This document shows positions 6,397 to 12,831 of a DNA stretch of 20,417 nt, piece by piece. The position numbers were made by a program, and so were the translations under genes. The stretch covers positions 1-20,417 of the forward strand of contig CAYUJW010000016.1 of assembly GCA_964445135.1 (NCBI GenBank), given 5' to 3'. The notes beneath the pieces were generated by a model. The model did no database searches. It was not told the origin of the DNA and saw nothing but the letters and a program-made list of their open reading frames with translations. Position 1 is the stretch's first letter, and every line of letters starts with the position of its first letter. The DNA comes from JACOTV01 sp964445135 (lineage in GTDB: Bacteria > Patescibacteriota > Microgenomatia > UBA1406 > GWC2-37-13).

Positions 6397-7845
6397 ATGA
6401 ATGTAAGACCACCAATTGTTGCCATACTCGGACACGTTGATCACGGGAAAACCACCCTTCTTGATTTTATTCGAAGCTCGCGCCTTGCGGCTCGTGAACA
6501 TGGTGGCATTACCCAAAGCATTGGTGCGTATGAGATTGCAACCGGCATCAAAGGATATCCAACGGACAAAATCACCTTTATTGATACTCCAGGTCATGAA
6601 GCATTTACCAAGCTTCGCGCACGCGGAGCAAATATCGCTGATATTGCATTACTGATGGTTGATGCCAAGGACTCGCTCATGCCACAGACGGTCGAGTCAA
6701 TCAAGCACATAAAAGCCGCCAAAATTCCATTTATTGTGGTCGCAAACAAAATGGATTTGCCTGATGCCCGTCCTGAAAAAATAAAGAACGACTTATTGAA
6801 ATATGAAGTAATCGTCGAAGACAAAGGTGGAGATGTTCCAATGGTTGGCATAAGCGCCAAAACCGGAGATGGGGTTCCCAATTTACTCGAATCAATCCTC
6901 CTTCTTTCTTCATCACATGAATTAACATACGATCCCAACGCACCTTCAGAATCATATATTTTGGAAACCAAAAAGGATAAGCGTGGAACGGTTGTTGGGT
7001 GCGTCATCAAACAAGGTGTCTTGAAGCGTGGCGATATCGTATATTCACGCGATGATAAGTGTAGTGTTCGAGCCCTCATTAACGATCTGGGCGTACAGGT
7101 TGGGGCAGTCGAGCCATCGACTCCTTTTGAGCTACTCGGATTTAACGAACTGCCCGAAGTCGGATCAATGATAACGCCTGTTGAAGGAGCAGCTTTGAAA
7201 AAAGAAACAGCAGCTGTTGAGCGAGCATTCACCCTCGATTCTATCTTAAGCTCAGGCGCTGTCAAAGAAAAAAAGCTTGCACTCATTGTCAAAACTGACA
7301 CCAACGGTTCGCTTGAGGCCATTCAACATTCATTGGATGAAAATCCACACATTGAAATCATCCAAATGGCAGTCGGGGAAATTGCAAATTCTGATATTTT
7401 CTTGGCCAAAGCCTCAAAGGCAATTGTGATTGGGTTTAATATCAAACCAAACAATGACGTGCTCTCTCTTGCGAAGCAAGAAAAGGTAATTGTAAAGACC
7501 TATAATATAATCTACGAAATCATTGACGAGCTCACTGAAGTTGCACAACTCATTCGAGAAAAAGAAGAGCGAGAAAAAAGCGCAAAGGGTGAGGGTCGTG
7601 TGTTGGCAACATTTATTATCGAAGGAGAAACGGTATACGGAATCCGCGTAACCAAAGGGAAAGTCAATATAGGCGATCAAGCTCATATATATCGAAATGA
7701 TCAGAAGATTGCTGAAACTCGCTTAGTGTCACTTCGTAATCGTGCAAAGACAGTCTCCGAGGCCAAAAAAGACCAAGAAGCAGGTGTGCTTTTTGAGCCG
7801 AAGGTTGACATCAAGGACCAGGATGTGGTAAAATTCATCCTATAG
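6397..7845 (+). CDS. infB: Translation initiation factor IF-2, short form
   Basis: A 482-residue IF-2 that begins directly at the GTPase core. The G motifs are complete: GHVDHGKT (12-19), GGITQSIGAY (36-45), DTPGH (63-67), NKMD (117-120), SAK (153-155). Domain II, domain III (around ALIVKTDTNGSLEAI) and domain IV (ending near LRNRAKTVSEAKKDQEAGV) follow in normal order. It guides initiator tRNA to the 30S subunit and promotes subunit joining. The N-terminal domains found before the G domain in E. coli IF-2 (890 residues) are absent. The start is firm because MNVRPPIVAILGHVDHGKT is the usual entry to the G domain. A TACTTT box at 6383-6388, 8 bases before the ATG, is a weak -10 candidate. The stop is 1 base from the next gene. 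Confidence 0.96.
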   Translation: MNVRPPIVAILGHVDHGKTTLLDFIRSSRLAAREHGGITQSIGAYEIATGIKGYPTDKITFIDTPGHEAFTKLRARGANIADIALLMVDAKDSLMPQTVESIKHIKAAKIPFIVVANKMDLPDARPEKIKNDLLKYEVIVEDKGGDVPMVGISAKTGDGVPNLLESILLLSSSHELTYDPNAPSESYILETKKDKRGTVVGCVIKQGVLKRGDIVYSRDDKCSVRALINDLGVQVGAVEPSTPFELLGFNELPEVGSMITPVEGAALKKETAAVERAFTLDSILSSGAVKEKKLALIVKTDTNGSLEAIQHSLDENPHIEIIQMAVGEIANSDIFLAKASKAIVIGFNIKPNNDVLSLAKQEKVIVKTYNIIYEIIDELTEVAQLIREKEEREKSAKGEGRVLATFIIEGETVYGIRVTKGKVNIGDQAHIYRNDQKIAETRLVSLRNRAKTVSEAKKDQEAGVLFEPKVDIKDQDVVKFIL

Positions 7846-7846
7846 T

Positions 7847-8902
7847 ATGAATCCCAATCAAAATCAACTAGAGAAGGCCGTTGGCCTGTTGAGTGAATAT
7901 AGCGCAGGTGTCATCTGCCTTCCCCAAAATCCCACAGAAGATGCAGTTGCCTCCGCTTGTGCGCTCTACATGGGTTTGACGAAACTTGGAAAAAATGTTT
8001 CCATTGCATGCTCAACTCCCATCACTTCAACTGCCCAAGGTTCAGAAAAAATATCAACTGAGTTGGCCACCGCAGGCGACAGCTTGGTTATGAGCTTTCC
8101 GTATGAAGACGGCGCAATCGACAAAGTTGACTACTACATTCAAAATGACCGATTCAATATCGTCGTCACGCCTCGCCCAGGACATGAAAAGATTGACCAA
8201 AATGCGGTGAAATACAGTTTCACCGGTGGAGTCATTGAGTATATTGTCACCATCGATGCAACAAGCATGCGCACACTTGGTGATATGTTTGAAAAACACC
8301 AAGATATTTTAAAAGGAAAACCGGTGATCAATATAGACCGCCACCTGACCAACACATTTTTTGGCGCGGCAAACTTTGTAAACCGAAATAGCTCATCAAA
8401 CGCAGAGCTTGTTATGATGATTTTGCAATCATTAAGTATTGAGCTTGATCGAGAAATCGCAACCAATTTACTCAATGGCATTATTGCATCAACCGCAAAC
8501 TACAGTGCGCCACATACAAACGCACAAACATTTGAAGCAAGCGCATTTTTGATGAAGCACGGCGCAGGAAAACCAATGTCTGCTCCACAACAGCAACCTG
8601 TCGCCCAACCACAATCCGCGGCTCCAGCGCCTGCCCAAATGCCAGCACGCCCTCAGATGAGAACCCCAGCCACTCAACAAACGCCAAGCTATCCACAGCC
8701 ACAACAACAACCGATTGCATCACCAACTTATCAACAACCTCCATCGACCACTGCACCGGCACACAATGATATTGATGATTTATTTGATGATGGGGACGAT
8801 GATGACGACTGGCTCAAACCCTCAATTTTTAAACCTGAGCAGAGCGATCAACCCGACAACACATCAACTGGGCAAGGCGGCAATCCAAACGCACGTGGCT
8901 AA
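7847..8902 (+). CDS. DHH-fold (NrnA-like) protein with decayed active site
   Basis: A 351-residue protein starting 1 base after infB. Residues 1-240 follow the DHH phosphoesterase (NrnA/PAP phosphatase) plan, but the metal-binding motifs are altered. The first motif is LPQNPTEDAVASA (25-37), keeping Asp32 but without the His. The second is TIDATS with Asp137. The DHH motif is DRH (164-166, followed by LTNTFFGAANFV). The later Asp motif is replaced by ASTANY (214-219), and SSSNAEL (182-188) matches the usual SS(S/T)xE(L/I). Residues 244-325 are Pro/Gln/Ala-rich, and an acidic run (DDLFDDGDDDDDW) follows. In other bacteria nrnA lies in the nusA-infB-rbfA operon, so position and fold suggest descent from NrnA. 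Loss of several ligands suggests it is catalytically inactive or altered; a binding or scaffold role is inference. Confidence 0.75.
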   Translation: MNPNQNQLEKAVGLLSEYSAGVICLPQNPTEDAVASACALYMGLTKLGKNVSIACSTPITSTAQGSEKISTELATAGDSLVMSFPYEDGAIDKVDYYIQNDRFNIVVTPRPGHEKIDQNAVKYSFTGGVIEYIVTIDATSMRTLGDMFEKHQDILKGKPVINIDRHLTNTFFGAANFVNRNSSSNAELVMMILQSLSIELDREIATNLLNGIIASTANYSAPHTNAQTFEASAFLMKHGAGKPMSAPQQQPVAQPQSAAPAPAQMPARPQMRTPATQQTPSYPQPQQQPIASPTYQQPPSTTAPAHNDIDDLFDDGDDDDDWLKPSIFKPEQSDQPDNTSTGQGGNPNARG

Positions 8903-8929
8903 TGTGTTCATTTATTTTCAACTTTCCTT

Positions 8930-9436
8930 ATGTCAAAAGAGCAGCAACCATCAAACTTTCGCATACACATTGTCCCGCCAATTATTGATCCGGTGACTGA
9001 TGAACCAACACTGGCTGGAGCTGATACCTCCTGGACTGAGCGNNNNNNNNNNNNNNNNNNNNNNNNNNNNNNNNNNNNNNNNNNNNNNNNNNNNNNNNNN
9101 NNNNNNNNNNNNNNNNNNNNNNNNNNNNNNNNNNNNNNNNNNACTCATCGCCTCAGTGTAGCAGGCGCAACAGATGGTCAAACGCTCCTGAGCCACGCCG
9201 TATCACCGCTTCCTGAACTGGAGCCCGCACTTTGCGATTTAATTGCACAAGATATGAATTGCATTATTCCCCCAGCAGAATTGCCAGACCACACATCGTA
9301 TGACATTTTGGTGAAAGACGCACCGTCGCATATCCGCTTTGTGGCAACACGTGCCAACGAACTTATTCAACGCACACTCCACCCAACAGACAATATTCCT
9401 CCCAAAAGTGGGAGATCATGGGGACAGATCGAATAA
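8930..9436 (+). CDS. Unrecognised protein, interrupted by an assembly gap
   Basis: Coding sequence visible on both sides of a 100-N gap. The left part, 8930-9042, encodes 37 residues beginning MSKEQQPSNFRIHIVPPII. The right part, 9143-9436, encodes 97 residues, including LLSHAVSPLPELEPALCDLI and a Cys/Asp-containing middle, and ends GRSWGQIE before TAA. The two pieces are in the same frame across the N run, but 100 is a conventional gap length, so the true distance and even whether this is one gene are unknown. I recognise no family, signal peptide or membrane segment. It sits 27 bases after the DHH-fold gene and 40 bases before another unknown gene, all on one strand. Confidence 0.5.
   Translation: MSKEQQPSNFRIHIVPPIIDPVTDEPTLAGADTSWTEXXXXXXXXXXXXXXXXXXXXXXXXXXXXXXXXXXTHRLSVAGATDGQTLLSHAVSPLPELEPALCDLIAQDMNCIIPPAELPDHTSYDILVKDAPSHIRFVATRANELIQRTLHPTDNIPPKSGRSWGQIE
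9043..9142. other. Assembly gap (100 N)
   Basis: Exactly 100 undetermined bases inside the unknown gene. This length is a usual placeholder for scaffold joins of unknown size, so distances and frame across it should not be trusted. Confidence 0.98.
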
Positions 9437-9476
9437 TCGACAAGCTGTTATTTTGTCCGACAAATTAAACACTCAC

Positions 9477-10046
9477 ATGGCACACCCAGAACGCCCATAT
9501 CTCCACCTTGTCCATACGCCACCCGAGCGAGAGTTGCGAATTGAACACAAACTCCAACAGGCGGGCGAACATCTTTTGGCCGCCGCACATGAGCATATGA
9601 GCCAGGTCGAGCCAGACAAACGCCGGAATTTTTATGCAAAAGACTCAATCGTTCGCCTAGGAGATGGAACTGAAATTTATACGATCGCCAATGAGCCCTG
9701 CCGCGACGATGTCTATGCCCCAAGCCCCTCTGCTGGTTTTTATATTTATAATGGATGGGGCACGCGAAGGCTCACCATTCACGTTGAGCGCGCGCATTTA
9801 CACATCGAGGAAGTGAGAGTTCCAGACGGCAAGGAGTGGAATGCATGTATGGATCAGTTGATGGATCTTGATTGGGAAGCTGGCATTCACAAAACCACAC
9901 AACTGCCAGTTGACGTCCAATTACAGCTGCCAGCGATGGCAGGCGTGAAACAAACATATCGTAGCGCTCGATGGACTGCCCGACACCTTGATCGTCAAAA
10001 ACCCTTCAAAGATCGAATGCTTCGCGCCCTAGGGCTTGATGCGTGA
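9477..10046 (+). CDS. Unrecognised soluble protein
   Basis: A 189-residue protein starting MAHPERPYLHLVHTPP. The first half has a helical, charged segment (ERELRIEHKLQQAGEHLL, His-rich around AAAHEHMSQ), followed by an alpha/beta part with aromatic turns (GFYIYNGWGTRR) and a basic C-terminus (RQKPFKDRMLRALGLD). There is no membrane segment, signal peptide or cysteine pair. The ATG at 9477 is chosen because the sequence upstream in this frame overlaps the end of the preceding gene, where the other frame reads more convincingly; in-frame TTG starts at 9339 and 9456 are possible but less likely. Codon use resembles its neighbours. It may form a unit with the gap-containing gene before it. I cannot assign a function. 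Confidence 0.65.
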   Translation: MAHPERPYLHLVHTPPERELRIEHKLQQAGEHLLAAAHEHMSQVEPDKRRNFYAKDSIVRLGDGTEIYTIANEPCRDDVYAPSPSAGFYIYNGWGTRRLTIHVERAHLHIEEVRVPDGKEWNACMDQLMDLDWEAGIHKTTQLPVDVQLQLPAMAGVKQTYRSARWTARHLDRQKPFKDRMLRALGLDA

Positions 10047-10060
10047 ATGAACGTTCACGC
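10041..10060. repeat. Inverted repeat over the stop codon before rmuC
   Basis: GCGTGAA (10041-10047), 6-base loop, TTCACGC (10054-10060), with an internal palindrome TGAACGTTCA (10048-10057). It overlaps the TGA stop of the upstream gene and lies 18 bases before the rmuC -10 box. No T-run follows, so an operator or mRNA 3'-end stabiliser fits better than a terminator. Confidence 0.4.
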
Positions 10061-10078
10061 CTTGGGACAATAATCACG

Positions 10079-10084
10079 TATAAT
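10079..10084 (+). promoter_or_regulatory. -10 box of the rmuC-recJ promoter (leaderless)
   Basis: A perfect TATAAT with 8 bases (GAGAAGAT) before the rmuC ATG at 10093. TTGGGA at 10062-10067 resembles a -35, but the 11-base spacer is too short for normal use, so only the -10 is supported. The 8-base distance predicts a leaderless message. Confidence 0.6.
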
Positions 10085-10092
10085 GAGAAGAT

Positions 10093-11073
10093 ATGGTGGA
10101 AACACTTCTTTTTATTCTCATCGCACTCGTCGTAGTCGTCGGACTGGCTCTCTATTTCAAACTTCAACGTGTAGCCGCCCAAGCCACCCCAAACCAAGAG
10201 TTAGTTGAATGGCTCAAATCCACTGATTCACGCTTTAGCAGCGGCTTGAATTCATTCAATCTGCGACTAGACAATGCGGCGACAGTTATCTCAAATTTGC
10301 AAAAAGAAGTTGGGGTATTTACTGAACTTGGCCGATCGATGAAGGACTTGCAGGACTTGCTCCAATCTCCCAAGCTGCGCGGTAATGTGGGCGAGCAAAT
10401 ACTGGCCGATATGTTGAAGCAATATTTTCCAACCGCCTCATATCGCCTACAATACGCCTTTGAGAGTGGTGAAAAAGTTGACGCTGTCATCAAGACTGCC
10501 TCTGGTTATATTCCAATCGACTCCAAGTTTCCCATGGAAAATTATCGTGCCCAGGTTCAAGCAACGACAGATGTAGATCAGGAAATTGCGAGGCGCCAGT
10601 TTGTGAAAGATGTTAAAAAACACATCAGCGATATTTCAAAAAAATACATCCTCCCCGATCAAAAGACAACCGACTATGCCCTCATGTATATTCCTTCAGA
10701 ATCCATATTTTATGAAATTATTCGCGACAGTGATTTATATGATTACGCAACCCGCCTTCGTGTTTTACCTGTGTCGCCAATGAGTTTTTACGCCTACATT
10801 CAGGCAATTCTTATGTCGTATGAGGGTCAGCGCATTCAAGAACAAGCCAAACATATTATTCAGATTATCCAAAGCATCAAAAGTGACTATGAAAAAGTTG
10901 ACGATTCAATGCAGACAATGGGGCGACACATCACCAATGCCTATAACCAAATGCCAAACGTGATTCGATCAGTCCATGCAATTGGTCAAAAAGTAACAGA
11001 AACACAAATGATGACACAAACCACAGCTAGCGCCACACCAGCACCTTTGCCAGTTGCCGAGGAGACTCAGTAA
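10093..11073 (+). CDS. rmuC: DNA recombination protein RmuC
   Basis: A 326-residue short RmuC. Residues 3-22 form an N-terminal membrane helix (LLFILIALVVVVGLALYF). A brief coiled-coil segment follows (about 35-95), much shorter than in E. coli RmuC (475 residues). The conserved core then starts: SPKLRGNVGEQILADML (94-110) and YRLQYAFESGEKVDAVIK (117-134), followed by YIPIDSKFPMENY. The Asp of KVDAV and the IDSK motif match the PD-(D/E)xK nuclease-like fold assigned to this family. RmuC limits inversions and rearrangements at inverted repeats. The end is Thr/Ala/Pro-rich. It is followed 14 bases later by recJ, which makes a DNA-processing pair under one promoter. Confidence 0.93.
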   Translation: MVETLLFILIALVVVVGLALYFKLQRVAAQATPNQELVEWLKSTDSRFSSGLNSFNLRLDNAATVISNLQKEVGVFTELGRSMKDLQDLLQSPKLRGNVGEQILADMLKQYFPTASYRLQYAFESGEKVDAVIKTASGYIPIDSKFPMENYRAQVQATTDVDQEIARRQFVKDVKKHISDISKKYILPDQKTTDYALMYIPSESIFYEIIRDSDLYDYATRLRVLPVSPMSFYAYIQAILMSYEGQRIQEQAKHIIQIIQSIKSDYEKVDDSMQTMGRHITNAYNQMPNVIRSVHAIGQKVTETQMMTQTTASATPAPLPVAEETQ

Positions 11074-11087
11074 TCCCAATCTCGCCC

Positions 11088-12773
11088 ATGCGTATCATTC
11101 CAAAAATAACTCTTGATGAAGGTGAGGGTGAGATTCCAACCCCTGATGAGATGGTTAGCATGCTTCTTGACTTGCGCGACGTAATGGATCCGCAGCAATT
11201 TCTTCACCCACCACATCCCAAGACAATCACCCTTGGCCAACTTGACCCGGGTTTACAAACCTCATGCGAAGCGCTCATTCAGGCACTTGAACCACTTCAT
11301 ACAAACGAAAAAATGATCGTTGTGTATACCGACTACGATGCCGATGGCGTAACGGGTGGTGCAATTATGTGGGAAGCTTTGCACATAATGGGGTTTAAGG
11401 TGCGTCCCTATGTCCCACATCGCGTACACGAAGGATATGGGTTTTCTATAAAAGGGATTGATAACATGAAGCAAGAGTTTGATCCCGCACTTATCATAAG
11501 TGTAGATCACGGCATAACTGCCGAGGAAAAAATTATCTACGCCCGTGGCCTTGGCATTCCCGTTGTTGTGACGGACCACCATTTGAAGCCGGAGGCCGGA
11601 CCACCAGTCTCCGCACTTGCCGTGTTTCATATCCCCGCACTTTCAGGTTCAGGCGTCGCCTATGTAGTTGCTCGCTTTATTTATGATCATTTTAAACATA
11701 CCCTTTCTGATGCGGTAAGAAAGCAGTTGGATGATATGTTTCAGACCGATTATTTATGTCTTGCGTCAATCGGAAGTGTCGCTGATTTGGTGCCACTTGT
11801 TGGCCCAACAAGAAGTATTGTGTATCACGGTCTTGAAGCTTTTGCCAAAACAAAGCGTGTTGGTCTTTTGGAGCTCATGAAGCAAGCAGGTATTGCAGGG
11901 CGGCCCGTCACACCATATGAAATTGGGTTTGTGATCGCTCCTCGCATCAACGCGATTGGCCGCTTAGAGCATGCGCTTGATGCCCTTCGTCTGCTGTGTA
12001 CACCCAACCTCACGAAGGCACAGGAGCTGACCCAAAAGCTCGCCGACACCAATACTAAGCGGCAGGATCTGGTGGCCAGCTCAATTGAGGAAGCGCTGGT
12101 TGTTGTTGAAAAAGAATACGGCCAAGAAGTGCCGCCCGTGCTCATTGTCCAATCAGATAGTTGGCACGAAGGAATCATTGGACTTATCGCCTCAAAACTT
12201 GTGGAAAAATACTATCGCCCAACAATCGTCATGACACGTGGAGATGGGTTTTACAAAGCCTCAGCTCGCTCAATCCCGGCGCTACATATGACGAATTTGC
12301 TTCGTGCAAACAAATCCTTTTTGGTGGATGTGGGGGGACACGCCCAAGCGGCCGGGTTCACGATCAAAGTGGAGCAAGTTGATGCCTTTAAAAAAGCGGT
12401 GGTTGAGCAGGCAGCGAAACTGCTGGACGCAGATGATCTCATTCCAACCGTCACTCCAGACATGCAGATGCCCCTCTCCTATTGCACCATTGAACTCGCA
12501 CATGAATTGTCTCAGATGCGTCCATTTGGTATTGGCAATCCCACACCAACATTTGTCAGCACAACAACAATCTCCGCTCCCCGCACAATTGGTCGAGAAG
12601 GTGCACACCTCTCTTTTTCCACGCCAGGTGGCATGGGCGCGATCGCATTTGGGAAAGGCAAAATGGTGCAGGAGCTTATTTCACAACCCAATCGAACTAT
12701 TGTGTATCAGATTGATGTCAATGAATGGCAAGGTCAATCGCGGCTGCAAGCCAAGGTTCAACAGATCATTTGA
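11088..12773 (+). CDS. recJ: Single-stranded-DNA-specific exonuclease RecJ
   Basis: A 561-residue protein, close to E. coli RecJ (577). The DHH domain shows DYDADG (82-87), SVDHG (138-142) and TDHH (162-165). The DHHA1 domain shows WHEGIIGLIASKLVEKYYRP, SARSIPALH and VGGHAQAAGFTI. RecJ degrades single-stranded DNA 5' to 3' in recombination and repair, using Mn2+ or Mg2+. The stretch after DHH is shortened: where many RecJ proteins have VNPNQ plus about ten residues, this reads LAVFHIPALSGSGVAYVVA, which I take as a lineage trait, since all metal ligands remain. The ATG at 11088 is 14 bases after rmuC, and no Shine-Dalgarno sequence is close to it, so coupling to rmuC translation is probable. 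Confidence 0.95.
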   Translation: MRIIPKITLDEGEGEIPTPDEMVSMLLDLRDVMDPQQFLHPPHPKTITLGQLDPGLQTSCEALIQALEPLHTNEKMIVVYTDYDADGVTGGAIMWEALHIMGFKVRPYVPHRVHEGYGFSIKGIDNMKQEFDPALIISVDHGITAEEKIIYARGLGIPVVVTDHHLKPEAGPPVSALAVFHIPALSGSGVAYVVARFIYDHFKHTLSDAVRKQLDDMFQTDYLCLASIGSVADLVPLVGPTRSIVYHGLEAFAKTKRVGLLELMKQAGIAGRPVTPYEIGFVIAPRINAIGRLEHALDALRLLCTPNLTKAQELTQKLADTNTKRQDLVASSIEEALVVVEKEYGQEVPPVLIVQSDSWHEGIIGLIASKLVEKYYRPTIVMTRGDGFYKASARSIPALHMTNLLRANKSFLVDVGGHAQAAGFTIKVEQVDAFKKAVVEQAAKLLDADDLIPTVTPDMQMPLSYCTIELAHELSQMRPFGIGNPTPTFVSTTTISAPRTIGREGAHLSFSTPGGMGAIAFGKGKMVQELISQPNRTIVYQIDVNEWQGQSRLQAKVQQII

Positions 12774-12815
12774 CGCCCGTACAAAAAAAGAACAAAACTT
12801 ATATGCAGCTCGTCG

Positions 12816-12824
12816 TGCTACAAT
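12816..12824 (+). promoter_or_regulatory. Extended -10 promoter of aspS (leaderless)
   Basis: TGCTACAAT, the same TGn-TACAAT arrangement as at nusA, with the same 7-base distance (ATAGCCT) to the ATG at 12832. There is no clear -35 and no Shine-Dalgarno sequence. It separates aspS from recJ, which ends 58 bases before the aspS start. Confidence 0.7.
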
Positions 12825-12831
12825 ATAGCCT

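Noticed and set aside
6594..7322. A 242-codon open frame antisense to infB
   Set aside because: It mirrors the conserved IF-2 G domain and domain II; its Ser/Thr-rich translation has no recognisable domain.
8951..9196. A minus-strand open frame through the N run
   Set aside because: It is kept open only by undetermined bases and is antisense to the plus-strand coding parts.
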